A stretch of 64,000 nt of DNA from Vogesella alkaliphila (GCF_014652475.1 NZ_BMYW01000005.1:194692-258691), one strand, 5' to 3'. Positions 21,761-31,392 are shown, numbered from the stretch's first letter. Translations and numbers: made by a program. Notes: generated from the sequence alone by a model not told the origin.

Positions 21761-23908
21761 GTGTTTAATAAAGTTAGCAAATCGTTCCAGTACGGTCGCC
21801 ACACCGTGACCCTGGAAACCGGCGAAGTGGCCCGTCAGGCCTCCGGCGCCGTGGTCGTTACCGTTGAAGATACCGTGGTACTGGTATCGGTTGTCGGCTC
21901 CAAGAACGTCAAGCCAGGCCAGGATTTCTTCCCGCTGACCGTGGACTACCTGGAGCGTACCTACGCGGCCGGCAAGATCCCGGGCGGCTTCTTCAAGCGC
22001 GAAGGCAAGCAGTCCGAGAAGGAAATCCTGACCAGCCGCCTGATCGACCGTCCTATCCGTCCGCTGTTCCCGGAAGGCTTCTACCACGACGTGCAGATCG
22101 TGGCCACCGTGATGTCGCTGAACCCGGAAGTGGATTCCGATATTCCGGCCATGATCGGCGCCTCCGCCGCGCTGGCCATCTCCGGCCTGCCGTTCAACGG
22201 CCCGATCGGCGCTGCCCGTGTCGGCTACGCCAACGGCGAATACATCCTGAACCCGACCAAGACCGAGCTGGAAACCTCGGAAATGGACCTGGTGGTCGCC
22301 GGTACCCAGCGTGCCGTGCTGATGGTTGAATCCGAAGCCAAAGAGCTGTCCGAAGCCGTGATGCTGGGCGGCGTGGTGTTCGGCCACGAGCAGATGCAGG
22401 CCGCGATCAACGCCATCAACGAATTCGCCGACGAAGTGAATCCGGTAATGTGGGACTGGGCTGCGCCGGCACAGAACGAAGAGCTGATCGCCAAGATCCG
22501 CGACATCGCCGGCGAAATGATCGCCAACGCCTTCCGCATCCGCCAGAAGGGCGCCCGCTCCGAAGCGCTGGGCGCGGCCTGGACCGCAGTGAAGAGCGCG
22601 CTGATCACCGAAGACACCGACACCCTGGTGGCCAACGAGATCAAGGGCATCTTCAAGTCGCTGGAAGCCGAGATCGTGCGTGGCCAGATCCTGGCCGGCG
22701 AACCGCGTATCGACGGTCGCGACACCCGCACCGTGCGTCCGATCGCCATCCGCACCGGCGTGCTGCCGCGCGTACACGGCTCCGCGCTGTTCACCCGTGG
22801 CGAAACCCAGGCCATCGTGACCACCACGCTGGGCACCAAGCGTGACGAGCAGATCATCGACGCGCTGGCCGGTGAATACACCGACCGCTTCATGCTGCAC
22901 TACAACTTCCCGCCGTACTCCACCGGCGAAGCCGGCCGCATGGGCCCGCCGAAGCGCCGCGAAATCGGCCACGGCCGTCTGGCCAAGCGCGCGCTGGCAC
23001 AGGTTCTGCCATCGGAAGCCGATTTCGGCTACACCATGCGTATCGTGTCGGAAATCACCGAATCCAACGGCTCCTCGTCGATGGCTTCCGTGTGCGGCGG
23101 CTGCCTGTCGCTGCTGTCCGCCGGTGTGCCGCTGAAGGCGCACGTGGCCGGTATCGCCATGGGCCTGATCCTGGAAGGCAACCGCTTCGCGGTGCTGACC
23201 GACATCCTGGGTGACGAAGATCACCTGGGCGACATGGACTTCAAGGTGGCCGGTACTGCCGCAGGCATCACCGCGCTGCAGATGGACATCAAGATCCAGG
23301 GCATCACCAAGGAAATCATGCAGATCGCGCTGGAACAGGCCAAGGAAGGCCGCGTTCACATCCTCGGTCACATGAAAGAGGCGATCGAAGGCCCGCAAGA
23401 GCTGTCGAACCACGCGCCACGCCTGTACGTGATGAAGATCAACCCGGAGAAAATCCGCGAAGTGATCGGCAAGGGCGGCGAAACCATCCGCGCCATCACC
23501 AAGGACACCGGTTGCGAGATCAACATCGGTGAAGACGGCACCATCACCATCGCTTCGGTTTCCACCGAGAGCGCGGAAGCCGCCAAGCAGCGTATCGAAG
23601 AGATCACTGCCGAAGTGGAAGTGGGCAAGGTGTACGAAGGCCCGGTGGTGAAGATCCTCGACAACAACGTCGGCGCCATCGTGTCCATCATGCCGGGCAA
23701 GGACGGTCTGGTACACATCTCCCAGATCGCCCACGAGCGCATCAAGAACGTGGCCGACTACCTGCAGGAAGGCCAGATCGTGAAAGTGAAAGCGATCGAG
23801 ATGGACGACCGCGGTCGCGTGCGTCTGTCGATCAAGGCACTGCTGGACAATCCGGCAGCGGCTCCGGCCAGCGGCGACGCGGCTTTCGGCCTGAAAACCG
23901 GCGCCTAA
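21761..23908 (+). CDS. pnp: Polyribonucleotide nucleotidyltransferase (PNPase)
   Basis: 715 residues from a GTG start at 21761, preceded by AAAGGA at 8 bases. The upstream in-frame ATG at 21701 has no homology. Two RNase PH domains ([45 protein letters not shown]...[23 protein letters not shown]), KH domain [20 protein letters not shown] (from about 557), and S1 domain ([19 protein letters not shown]). It is a phosphorolytic 3'-5' exoribonuclease of the degradosome. Strong terminator downstream. Confidence 0.97.
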   Translation: MFNKVSKSFQYGRHTVTLETGEVARQASGAVVVTVEDTVVLVSVVGSKNVKPGQDFFPLTVDYLERTYAAGKIPGGFFKREGKQSEKEILTSRLIDRPIRPLFPEGFYHDVQIVATVMSLNPEVDSDIPAMIGASAALAISGLPFNGPIGAARVGYANGEYILNPTKTELETSEMDLVVAGTQRAVLMVESEAKELSEAVMLGGVVFGHEQMQAAINAINEFADEVNPVMWDWAAPAQNEELIAKIRDIAGEMIANAFRIRQKGARSEALGAAWTAVKSALITEDTDTLVANEIKGIFKSLEAEIVRGQILAGEPRIDGRDTRTVRPIAIRTGVLPRVHGSALFTRGETQAIVTTTLGTKRDEQIIDALAGEYTDRFMLHYNFPPYSTGEAGRMGPPKRREIGHGRLAKRALAQVLPSEADFGYTMRIVSEITESNGSSSMASVCGGCLSLLSAGVPLKAHVAGIAMGLILEGNRFAVLTDILGDEDHLGDMDFKVAGTAAGITALQMDIKIQGITKEIMQIALEQAKEGRVHILGHMKEAIEGPQELSNHAPRLYVMKINPEKIREVIGKGGETIRAITKDTGCEINIGEDGTITIASVSTESAEAAKQRIEEITAEVEVGKVYEGPVVKILDNNVGAIVSIMPGKDGLVHISQIAHERIKNVADYLQEGQIVKVKAIEMDDRGRVRLSIKALLDNPAAAPASGDAAFGLKTGA

Positions 23909-23930
23909 GCCCGTACGCTAGCGCATGAAC

Positions 23931-23966
23931 AAACCGCCTGTCCGGCTCGCCGGGCAGGCGGTTTTT
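23931..23966 (+). terminator. pnp terminator
   Basis: AAACCGCCTGTCCGG-CTCG-CCGGGCAGGCGGTTTTTT. Confidence 0.9.
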
Positions 23967-23968
23967 TA

Positions 23969-23982
23969 TTGCGGCCAACCTT
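23969..23982 (-). repeat. Dispersed uptake-like motif just after the pnp terminator U-tract
   Basis: TTGCGGCCAACCTT two bases after the T-tract, in the convergent gap between pnp and the DNA glycosylase gene. Confidence 0.85.
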
Positions 23983-23987
23983 TGCGG

Positions 23988-24707
23988 TCAGCCGGTGCCG
24001 GTCGCCGCCGCGCGGCGCTTGCCCGGTCGCGGCCGGTAGTCGGCGAGGCCCGGCACCTGCCACAGATACCAGGTCGCGACGCTGCGGTAGGGACTGCAGG
24101 CGGCGGTGGCGGCCAGCAATTCGCGGCGGCCGGGCAGCGCCGGCAGCGCTTTCAAAAAACGGTAGCCCTCGCGCACGCCGAAGTCATCGACCGGCAGGAT
24201 GTCCGGCCGTGCCAGGGTGTAGAGCAGCAGCATTTCCACCGTCCAGCGGCCGATGCCCGGCAGGGGCACCAGCCGCTCGATCAGTTCGGTGTCGGATAGC
24301 TGCGCCGCCTGCTGCCGCGACGGCACGCGGCCGTCCAGCGTGGCGGCGGCGATGGCGTGGATGGTGGCGACCTTGCGCCCGGAAAAGCCGCAGCCGCGTA
24401 ATTGCCCAGCGTCCAGCGCCAGCAGTTGTTCCGGCGTCGGGAACACCGGTTGCGGCTGGCAGGCCAGCAGCCGGGCCAGCATGGCATCGCCAGCGCGCAC
24501 GTGCAGTTGCTGGTAGGCGACGGCGCGTACCAGCGCCTCGTACGGCTCGCGCGCCGGCTTGGGTTGCAGCCGGCAGTGGCCGACCCCGGCCACCAGTCGT
24601 GCCCAGTCGGCGTCGATGGCGGCCAGGTGCCGGCTGGCGGCGTGGTAGGGGTCATGGTAGGGGTCATGGTAGGGGTCATGGTAGGGGGCTTGCGGCAGGG
24701 TAGACAT
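23988..24707 (-). CDS. alkA: DNA-3-methyladenine glycosylase II-type protein (AlkA/HhH-GPD family)
   Basis: 239 residues from MSTLPQAPYHD at 24707. Helix-hairpin-helix and GPD motif LVPLPGIGRWTVEMLLLYTLARPDILPVDDFGVREGY, with the likely catalytic Asp at about 175. It resembles the compact AlkA-like glycosylases that lack the N-terminal subdomain of E. coli AlkA. It excises alkylated bases to start base-excision repair. The N-terminus carries an exact tandem peptide PYHD-PYHD-PYHD-PYH, encoded by a 12-bp DNA repeat. It is divergent from ada-alkB, which supports a role in the adaptive response. Confidence 0.88.
   Translation of the reverse strand: MSTLPQAPYHDPYHDPYHDPYHAASRHLAAIDADWARLVAGVGHCRLQPKPAREPYEALVRAVAYQQLHVRAGDAMLARLLACQPQPVFPTPEQLLALDAGQLRGCGFSGRKVATIHAIAAATLDGRVPSRQQAAQLSDTELIERLVPLPGIGRWTVEMLLLYTLARPDILPVDDFGVREGYRFLKALPALPGRRELLAATAACSPYRSVATWYLWQVPGLADYRPRPGKRRAAATGTG
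24651..24686. repeat. 12-bp tandem repeat in the 5' end of the AlkA-like gene
   Basis: GTCATGGTAGGG occurs three times in a row, preceded by a partial fourth unit. A unit of 12 keeps the reading frame, so copy-number change would alter peptide length without a frameshift. Confidence 0.9.
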
Positions 24708-24911
24708 GGCTGGCAGGATGGAGAATGGCAGACAGCACACGCTAACCCCGCGCCGCGCCGGTCGCATCCTGTTTCTTGCGGCGGTCTGTTGCAATCGCGA
24801 CCGCTGTCGCAAAATAGGCGAATTCGGCAGCAAGCGGCGGGATGCGCCACGATAGCGCGTTGGCTACAGTAGGCTCATACGGTGGCTGACGAGTGTGGGA
24901 AAGGAAACGAG

Positions 24912-25991
24912 ATGACCGCGACAGCGAAACGCCGCGCCCTGGCGGCGGCAACGGAAAGCGACCCGCGCTGGGCGGCGGTGCTGGCACGCGACGCGCGCGC
25001 CGACGGCCGTTTCTACTACTCGGTGCAGAGCACCGGCGTCTACTGCCGGCCGTCGTGCGCGGCGCGGCAGGCGCGGCCGGAGAACGTGCGCTTTCACGCC
25101 AGCTGCGCCGACGCCGAACGCGCCGGCTATCGCCCGTGCCGGCGCTGCAAGCCGGACCAGCCGCCGCTGGCGCAGCAGCACGCGCAGAAGGTCGCCGCCG
25201 CCTGCCGCCTGATCGACAGCGCGGACTCGCTGCCGGACCTGGCAACGTTGGCCGCAGCGGTCGGCCTCAGCCGCTATCACTTCCACCGCCTGTTCAAGCA
25301 GCGCACCGGGCTGACGCCGAAGGCCTACGCCGCCGCGCGCCGCGCCGAGCGGGTGCGCAACGGCCTGCAGCAGCACGACACGGTGACGGCGGCGATTTTC
25401 GACGCCGGTTTCAACGCCAACAGCCGCTTCTACGCGCAGGCCGACGCGGTGCTGGGCATGACGCCCGGCGACTATCGCGCCGGCGGCGCGCGCACGGTGA
25501 TCCGCTTCGCCATCGGCCAGTGCACGCTGGGTGCGATCCTGGTCGCGCAGAGCGAACGCGGCGTGTGCGCCATCTCGCTGGGCGACGACGCCGAGCCGCT
25601 GCTGCACGAGCTGCAGGACCGCTTTCCGCGCGCCGAGCTGATCGGCGGCGACGCCGACTTCGAGCGCCTGGTGGCGACGGTAGTCGGTTTCGTCGAGGCG
25701 CCGGCGCTGGGGCTGGACCTGCCGCTGGACGTGCGCGGCACCGCCTTCCAGCAGCGGGTGTGGCAGGCATTGCGCGAGATTCCGCCCGGCGAGACCGCCA
25801 GCTACCGCGACATCGCCCGGCGCATCGGCGCGCCGCAGGCGGTGCGCGCGGTGGCCGGCGCCTGTGCGGCCAACGTGCTGGCGGTGGCGATTCCCTGCCA
25901 CCGCGTGGTGCGCACCGACGGCAGCCTGTCCGGCTACCGCTGGGGCGTGGCGCGCAAGCAGGCGCTGCTGGCGCGCGAGGCCAAGCCGTGA
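24912..25991 (+). CDS. ada: Bifunctional transcriptional activator / methylated-DNA repair protein Ada
   Basis: 359 residues, the full three-part Ada. N-terminal zinc/methyl-acceptor domain with Cys45, Cys49, Cys76, Cys79 (GVYCRPSCAAR...YRPCRRCKP), AraC-type helix-turn-helix (LPDLATLAAAVGLSRYHFHRLFKQRTGLTPKAYAAA), and the O6-methylguanine methyltransferase domain with active-site Cys329 in AIPCHRVV. Self-methylation from methylphosphotriesters turns it into an activator of ada/alkB/alkA. Start at 24912 after GGAAACGAG. Coding sequence contains a C-variant motif copy at 25244-25256. alkB follows 31 bases downstream. Confidence 0.96.
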   Translation: MTATAKRRALAAATESDPRWAAVLARDARADGRFYYSVQSTGVYCRPSCAARQARPENVRFHASCADAERAGYRPCRRCKPDQPPLAQQHAQKVAAACRLIDSADSLPDLATLAAAVGLSRYHFHRLFKQRTGLTPKAYAAARRAERVRNGLQQHDTVTAAIFDAGFNANSRFYAQADAVLGMTPGDYRAGGARTVIRFAIGQCTLGAILVAQSERGVCAISLGDDAEPLLHELQDRFPRAELIGGDADFERLVATVVGFVEAPALGLDLPLDVRGTAFQQRVWQALREIPPGETASYRDIARRIGAPQAVRAVAGACAANVLAVAIPCHRVVRTDGSLSGYRWGVARKQALLAREAKP

Positions 25992-26022
25992 GCGCCGGCG
26001 CTTGCAAACAGGCATGCGGGCG

Positions 26023-26670
26023 ATGACGGCCGACCTGTTTGCCGACCAGCCGCCACAGTGGCAGGAATCGCTCGGCGACGGCGCGCGGGTGCTGCGCGGC
26101 TTTGCGCTGCCGTACGCGGCGGCGCTGCTGCAGGCTCTGCCGTCGCTGCTGGCGCAGGCGCCGTTGCGCCACATGCTCACCCCCGGCGGCCAGCCGATGT
26201 CGGTGGCGATGAGCAGCTGCGGTGTCTACGGCTGGGTCAGCGACCGCCGCGGCTACCGTTATGAGGCGCAGGACCCGGCCAGCGGGCTGCCGTGGCCGCC
26301 GCTGCCGGCGGACTGGTTGCGCTTGGCCGCCAGCGCGGCGGCGGCGGCAGGTTTTGCCGGCTTTGAGCCGGATGCCTGCCTGATCAACCGCTACCAGCCG
26401 GGCGCGCGCATGGCGCTGCACCAGGACCGCGATGAGCGCGATTTCGGCCAGCCCATCGTGTCGGTGTCGCTGGGTCTGCCGGTGGTGTTCCTGTTCGGCG
26501 GCATGCAGCGCAGCGAGCGTGCGCAACGGGTGCCGCTGGCGCACGGCGACGTGGTGGTGTGGGGCGGGCCGGCACGGCTGCGCTACCACGGCGTGCTGCC
26601 GCTGCAGCCGGGCAGCCATCCGCTGCTGGGGGCGCAGCGCATCAATCTCACCTTCCGCAAGGCGCGCTAG
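26023..26670 (+). CDS. alkB: Alpha-ketoglutarate-dependent DNA dioxygenase AlkB
   Basis: 215 residues. The Fe(II) triad is His133-x-Asp135 in LHQDRDE and His189 in RLRYHG. The 2-oxoglutarate-binding Arg lies in the C-terminal QRINLTFRKAR. PDACLINRYQPGARMALHQD and IVSVSLGLPVVFLFGG match E. coli AlkB closely. It oxidatively removes 1-methyladenine and 3-methylcytosine lesions. The ATG at 26023 (MTADLFADQ) aligns with the E. coli start; an ATG three codons earlier is possible. It probably shares an operon with ada. Confidence 0.96.
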   Translation: MTADLFADQPPQWQESLGDGARVLRGFALPYAAALLQALPSLLAQAPLRHMLTPGGQPMSVAMSSCGVYGWVSDRRGYRYEAQDPASGLPWPPLPADWLRLAASAAAAAGFAGFEPDACLINRYQPGARMALHQDRDERDFGQPIVSVSLGLPVVFLFGGMQRSERAQRVPLAHGDVVVWGGPARLRYHGVLPLQPGSHPLLGAQRINLTFRKAR

Positions 26671-26702
26671 CGGCGGCACCGGGACAACAGGGCGCCGCCG
26701 AC

Positions 26703-26732
26703 AAGGTTGGCCGCGGCGTGGCGGCCAAGCTT
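26703..26732. repeat. Imperfect inverted pair of the dispersed motif, alkB/acyl-CoA ligase gap
   Basis: AAGGTTGGCCGC (26703-26714) faces GCGGCCAAGCTT (26721-26732) with one mismatch and a 6-base loop. It lies between convergent genes; there is no long U-tract, so any terminator would be weak. Confidence 0.7.
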
Positions 26733-26737
26733 GCGCC

Positions 26738-28384
26738 TTACTCGATGGCGGCGATGGCGTTGGTCTGCTGCCGCAGCAGGAATTTCTGGATCTTGCCGGT
26801 GGAGGTACGCGCGATCGGGCCGAAGATGATGCGCTTGGGCACCTTGAAGCGGGCGAGGTGGGCGCGGCAGTGTTCGATCACCGCCGCCTCGTCGCCGCTG
26901 ACGCCTTCGCGCAGCTCGATGAAGGCGCACGGCACCTCGCCCCATTTCGGATCCGGCAGCGCCACCACCGCCGCCGCGATCACGTCCGGGAAGCGGCACA
27001 GCACGTCCTCCACTTCCAGCGAGGAGATGTTCTCGCCGCCGGAGATGATCACGTCCTTGGAGCGGTCCTTGATCTTGACGTAGCCGTCGGGCTGGATCAC
27101 CGCCAGATCGCCGGTGTGGAACCAGTCGCCGGCCAGCGCCTCGGCGGTGGCGGCCTCGTTCTTCAGGTAGCCCTTCATCACCAGGTTGCCGCGGAACATG
27201 ATCTCGCCCATGGTCTCGCCGTCGTGCGGCACTTCCTGCATCGTCTCCGGATCCAGCACCGTCATGCCGTGCTGCATGGTGTAGCGCACGCCCTGGCGGC
27301 CGTTGCGCTCGGTGCGGCTGGACAGGTCCAGCGCCTGCCACGCCGGCTGCTTGGCGCAGACCGCGGCCGGGCCGTAGGTTTCGGTGAGGCCGTAGACGTG
27401 GGTGATGTTGAAGCCGAGCTTCTCCATGCCCTCGATCACCGCCGACGGCGGCGCGGCGCCGGCCACCAGGCAGTTGACGGTATGCGCTATGCCCTGTTTG
27501 CACTCCGCCGGCGCGTTGATCAGCATGGTGTGCACGATGGGCGCGCCGCAGTAGTGGCTGACCTTGTGCCGCTTGATCAGCTCGAAAATCAGCCGCGGGT
27601 CGACGCGGCGCAGGCAGACGTTGGTGCCGACGTTGGCCGCAACCGTCCACGGGAAGCACCAGCCGTTGCAGTGGAACATCGGCAGCGTCCACAGGTAGAT
27701 GGCGTGGTGCGGCATGCCCCAGTCGACGATGTTGCTGATGGCGTTGAGGTAGGCGCCGCGATGGTGGTAGACCACGCCCTTCGGGTTGCCGGTGGTGCCG
27801 GAGGTGTAGTTCAGTGCGATGGCGTCCCACTCGTCGGCCGGCAGCTGCCAGGCGAACTCCGGGTCGCCGCCGGCGATGAATTCCTCGTACTCCATCTGCC
27901 CCAGACGCTCGCCGGGGCCGTCGTATTCCGCGTCGTCGACATCGATCACCAGCGGCGGCGCCGCCAGCAGCGCCAGCGCCGGCTTGATGGTGAAGCTGAA
28001 CTCGCGGTCGGTGATCAGCACCCGCGCCTCGCCGTGCTGCAGCATGAAGGCGATCGCTTCCGGGTCCAGCCGGGTGTTGAGGGTGTTCAGCACCGCGCCG
28101 GACATCGGCACGCCGAAGTGGCATTCCACCATCGCCGGGATGTTGGGCAGCATCACCGCCACGGTGTCGCCGGCGGTGACGCCGTGGCGTTGCAGCGCCG
28201 AGGCCAGGCGCCGGCTGCGGGCGTAGGTGTCGCGCCAGTTGCGCTGCAGGCTGCCGTGGATGACGGCGATGTGTTCCGGGTAGACGCTGGCGGCGCGCTC
28301 GATGAAGCCCAGCGGCGACAGCGCGGTAAAATTGGCGGCGGTCTTGGCCAGACCGGTCTGGTAGGGCTTGCTTGCTTGTGACAT
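26738..28384 (-). CDS. AMP-forming acyl-CoA synthetase (medium-chain / methylthiopropionate-type)
   Basis: 548 residues from the ATG at 28384, which has AGGAG 7 bases upstream. Motifs are ALNYTSGTTGNPKGVVYHHRG, YGLTETYGP, WFHTGDLAVIQPDGYVKIKDRSKDVIISGGENISSLEVE, and TSTGKIQKFLLR with the catalytic Lys. The segment WTLPMFHCNGWCFPWTVAANVGTNVCLR is typical of the DmdB/YngI-like clade that uses short to medium chain or methylthio-acids. The exact substrate cannot be told from sequence. The coding sequence carries a near-copy of the C-variant motif at 27630-27642. It is monocistronic and divergent from the hybrid kinase. Confidence 0.85.
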   Translation of the reverse strand: MSQASKPYQTGLAKTAANFTALSPLGFIERAASVYPEHIAVIHGSLQRNWRDTYARSRRLASALQRHGVTAGDTVAVMLPNIPAMVECHFGVPMSGAVLNTLNTRLDPEAIAFMLQHGEARVLITDREFSFTIKPALALLAAPPLVIDVDDAEYDGPGERLGQMEYEEFIAGGDPEFAWQLPADEWDAIALNYTSGTTGNPKGVVYHHRGAYLNAISNIVDWGMPHHAIYLWTLPMFHCNGWCFPWTVAANVGTNVCLRRVDPRLIFELIKRHKVSHYCGAPIVHTMLINAPAECKQGIAHTVNCLVAGAAPPSAVIEGMEKLGFNITHVYGLTETYGPAAVCAKQPAWQALDLSSRTERNGRQGVRYTMQHGMTVLDPETMQEVPHDGETMGEIMFRGNLVMKGYLKNEAATAEALAGDWFHTGDLAVIQPDGYVKIKDRSKDVIISGGENISSLEVEDVLCRFPDVIAAAVVALPDPKWGEVPCAFIELREGVSGDEAAVIEHCRAHLARFKVPKRIIFGPIARTSTGKIQKFLLRQQTNAIAAIE

Positions 28385-28594
28385 CCGGCTCTCCTGTGTT
28401 GCTGCTTTGTGTGGTGCCGTCCGGCCCGGGGCAGGGTGGCGGCAACTGTTATCCGGTCGATGGTTGCGATAAAACCTTGCGCAACTTTGTGTCAAATGTA
28501 ACGAATCGTTGCCACAGGGCATTTTGTGGTGCCGCTGCTCTAAAATGGGGCTTTTACCCGCTATGCCAGTGTTTTCTGGCCAAGGAACGTCGTG

Positions 28595-30616
28595 ATGATG
28601 CAACACCCGTCGCCAGACGCCGCACTCGGCACCACGCTGCTGTCCGGGCTGGACCTGCTGGAGCAGGGCGTCAGCGTGTTCGATGCCGGGCTGAGGCTGG
28701 TGGCCTGCAACCGGTGCTTCCTGACGCTGCTGGATTTCCCTCCACAGCTGGCGGCGGTCGGCACGCCGTTCGAGGCCTTCATCCGTTATAACGCCTGCCG
28801 CGGCGAGTACGGCCCCGGCGACGCGGAACTGCAGGTGGCGGAGCGGGTGGTGCGCGCGCAGCGCTTCGAGCGCCACGAGTTCGAACGCAGGCGCCCGGAC
28901 GGTACGCTGCTGCGCGTGCGCGGCGCACCCTTGCCGCAGGGCGGTTTCATCACGCTGTACAGCGCCCCGGGCGCAGGGCAGGCAGCCGCGTGCCATCGGC
29001 AGGCACCGGCGCCCGATCCGGCGGGGCAGGCGCTGGAGCAGGCGCGGCAGCGGCTGGGGGTCGCGCAGCTGGCCAACGAGCAGCTTGCTGCCGCCTTGCA
29101 GCGCAGCGAACAGCGGCTGCGGCTGATCACCGACACCATTCCGGCGCTGATCGCCTATTTCGATCACGGCCAGATCTACCGCTACGCCAACAAGGGCTAC
29201 GCCGACTGGTTCGGCCGCGACAGTGCGCAGATGAGCGGGCGCCACATCTCGCAGGCGCTGGGCAGCAAGTTCTACGCCGCGGTGCAGCGCTACGTCGAGG
29301 AGGCGCTGACCGGCAAGCAGCTCAGCTACGAGTACTCGATGGAAAAGGACGACGGCAGCACCATCTTCGCGCGCAGCACGCTGGTGCCGGAGATCGCCGC
29401 CGACGGCGAGGTGCTGGGCTGCTTCGTGCTGTCCTTCGACATCACCGAGCAGAAACAGACCCAGGCGGCGCTGGTGCAGGCGCAGAAGATGGAGGCCATC
29501 GGCCAGCTGTCCGGCGGCATGGCGCACGACTTCAACAATATGCTGACCGTGGTGCTGGGCAACCTCGGCGAATTGCGCCGCCGCCTGCCGCCGCAGCCGG
29601 CGCTGCTGGACTATCTCGACCCGGCGCTCCACGCCGCCGGGCGCGGCGTGGAGCTGGTGCGGCGCCTGCTGGGCTTTGCCCGCCAGCAGCCGCTCTTGGC
29701 GCAGCCGGTGCGCATCGGCTGGCTGATCCCCGGCATGATGCAGCTGCTGCAGCGTTCGCTGCCGGAAAACATCGTGCTGGATTGCCAGCTGGTGGCGGAG
29801 CACGACTACGTGATGGCCGACGCCAACCAGCTGGAAAGCGCCATCCTCAACCTGGTGCTGAACGCGCGCGACGCGATGCCGGACGGCGGCAGGCTGCAGA
29901 TTGCGGCCAAGGTCGAGACGCTGGATGCGCGCGCCGCCGCCGAGTGGCAACTGGCCGCCGGCGACTATATCCGCATCGACGTGACAGACAATGGCTGCGG
30001 CATGACGCCGGAGGTGCAGCTGCGCGTGTTCGAGCCGTTCTTCACCACCAAGCAGTTCGGCAGCGGCAGCGGCCTGGGCCTTGCGATGGTGTACGGCTTC
30101 GCGCGCCAGTCCGGCGGCCAGGTCAGCGTCAGCAGCCAGCCGGGGGGCGGCAGCGTGTTCAGCCTGCGCCTGCCGCGCACCACGCCGACGGCGCAGCCGC
30201 AGGGCCGGCTCGATTTCAGCGGCCGGGCCGGAGGCCGCGAGCGGCCGCTGGTGCTGCTGGTGGAGGACGACCCGGAGGTGCGGCGCGTGGTGCAGCGCCA
30301 GTTGAGCGCGCTCGGCTATCCGGTGGTGGAGGCGGAAAACGGCGACGAGGCGGCGACGCTGCTGGCCAGCATCGCCGACATCGGCCTGCTGCTGAGCGAC
30401 ATCGTGATGCCGGGCCGGCTCGGCGGCCGCCAGCTGGCGGCGCTGGCGCGTCAGCAGCGGCCGGAGATCCGCATCCTGCTGATGAGCGGCTACGCCGCGC
30501 CGGCGGAGGTGGCGGATGACCGCACCCGCGACATTCCGCTGCTGGCGAAACCCTTTACCGAGGCCCAGCTGGGCCGGATGCTCGACGAGGTGATGTTGTG
30601 TCCCAGAACGAACTGA
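28595..30616 (+). CDS. Hybrid sensor histidine kinase with PAS domains and receiver
   Basis: 673 residues from the ATG at 28595 (AAGGA 8 bases upstream). The order is an N-terminal PAS-like domain (20-120), a short coiled linker (about 145-175), a second PAS (about 178-290, RLITDTIPALIAYFD...DITEQKQ), and HisKA with phospho-acceptor His311 in GGMAHDFNNML. HATPase follows (NLVLNARDAM, DNGCGM, GSGSGLGLAMVYGF), then a C-terminal receiver with Asp602 in LLSDIVMPG. There is no transmembrane segment, so it is a cytoplasmic sensor. Its 3' end overlaps the response-regulator gene by 19 bases. The signal is unknown. Confidence 0.88.
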   Translation: MMQHPSPDAALGTTLLSGLDLLEQGVSVFDAGLRLVACNRCFLTLLDFPPQLAAVGTPFEAFIRYNACRGEYGPGDAELQVAERVVRAQRFERHEFERRRPDGTLLRVRGAPLPQGGFITLYSAPGAGQAAACHRQAPAPDPAGQALEQARQRLGVAQLANEQLAAALQRSEQRLRLITDTIPALIAYFDHGQIYRYANKGYADWFGRDSAQMSGRHISQALGSKFYAAVQRYVEEALTGKQLSYEYSMEKDDGSTIFARSTLVPEIAADGEVLGCFVLSFDITEQKQTQAALVQAQKMEAIGQLSGGMAHDFNNMLTVVLGNLGELRRRLPPQPALLDYLDPALHAAGRGVELVRRLLGFARQQPLLAQPVRIGWLIPGMMQLLQRSLPENIVLDCQLVAEHDYVMADANQLESAILNLVLNARDAMPDGGRLQIAAKVETLDARAAAEWQLAAGDYIRIDVTDNGCGMTPEVQLRVFEPFFTTKQFGSGSGLGLAMVYGFARQSGGQVSVSSQPGGGSVFSLRLPRTTPTAQPQGRLDFSGRAGGRERPLVLLVEDDPEVRRVVQRQLSALGYPVVEAENGDEAATLLASIADIGLLLSDIVMPGRLGGRQLAALARQQRPEIRILLMSGYAAPAEVADDRTRDIPLLAKPFTEAQLGRMLDEVMLCPRTN

Positions 30617-31335
30617 CGGTGGCGGTGCCGCCCGAAAAACTGATCTACGTGGTGGAAGACGACCTGGCGGTGGCGCGGCTGATCAGCGGCGTGCTGGCGG
30701 AGTACCAGTTCCGTCACGAGTCGTTCCGCACCGGCCAGGCCTTCCTGCAGCGGCTGCGGCAGCAGACGCCGGACCTGTGCATCGTCGACCTCGGCCTGCC
30801 GGACATGGACGGCATGGCGCTGCTGCGGCAGATCCGCGAACGCCATCGCTGCGGCGTGATCATCCTCACCGGCCGCGGCCATGTCGGCGACCGCGTGATG
30901 GGGCTGGAAAGCGGCGCCGACGACTACATCATGAAGCCGTTCGAGCCGCGCGAGCTGGTGGCGCGGGTGCGCAGCATCCTGCGCCGCTGCGAGGCGCCGG
31001 GCGAGACCGGCGACGCGGCGCGGCAGCGGGTGGCGCATTTCTCCGGCTGGCGCTTCGACGTGGCGCGGCTGTCGCTGTACGCGCCGGACGGCGGCGAGCG
31101 CCCGCTCAGCGCTGGCGAGGGGCTGATGCTGTTGCGCTTCCTGGAGCGCCCCAACCGCGTGCTGCCGCGCGAGCAGCTGCTGGGGCAGCACGACATCTCG
31201 CCGTTCGACCGCAGCATCGACGTGCGCATCTCGCGGCTGCGGCGCAAGCTGGAGGACGACTCCTACAATCCGCGCCTGATCAAGACCGTGTACGGCGCCG
31301 GCTACCTGTTCGTCAGCAGCGTGGTGTGGGAATAG
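30598..31335 (+). CDS. OmpR/PhoB-family response regulator
   Basis: 245 residues from a GTG start at 30598. The receiver domain has acidic pocket VVEDD, phospho-acceptor Asp64 (CIVDLGLPDMDG), Thr in IILTGRG and Lys in YIMKPFEP. The C-terminal winged helix (FDRSIDVRISRLRRKLEDDSYNPRLIKTVYGAGYLF) is a standard OmpR effector. The overlap with the hybrid kinase gene indicates translational coupling and a cognate pair. Having both a receiver on the kinase and this regulator suggests a branched or phosphate-sink arrangement. Target genes are unknown; the neighbouring genes are not obvious targets. Confidence 0.9.
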   Translation: MSQNELTVAVPPEKLIYVVEDDLAVARLISGVLAEYQFRHESFRTGQAFLQRLRQQTPDLCIVDLGLPDMDGMALLRQIRERHRCGVIILTGRGHVGDRVMGLESGADDYIMKPFEPRELVARVRSILRRCEAPGETGDAARQRVAHFSGWRFDVARLSLYAPDGGERPLSAGEGLMLLRFLERPNRVLPREQLLGQHDISPFDRSIDVRISRLRRKLEDDSYNPRLIKTVYGAGYLFVSSVVWE

Positions 31336-31359
31336 CGCGTTCGCGCCAGGGGAAAACGC

Positions 31360-31392
31360 TTGCGGCCAACCTTGAATCAAGGTTGGCCGCAG
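31360..31392. terminator. Inverted pair of the dispersed motif between convergent genes
   Basis: TTGCGGCCAACCTT (31360-31373) and AAGGTTGGCCGCAG (31379-31392) face each other around a short AT-rich loop. The stem could stop both converging transcripts, though the flanking T-tract is short (AGTATTTTG). Confidence 0.75.

Noticed and set aside
24651-24686. CRISPR-like array
   Set aside because: Units are contiguous 12-mers without spacers, inside a coding sequence, with no cas genes.
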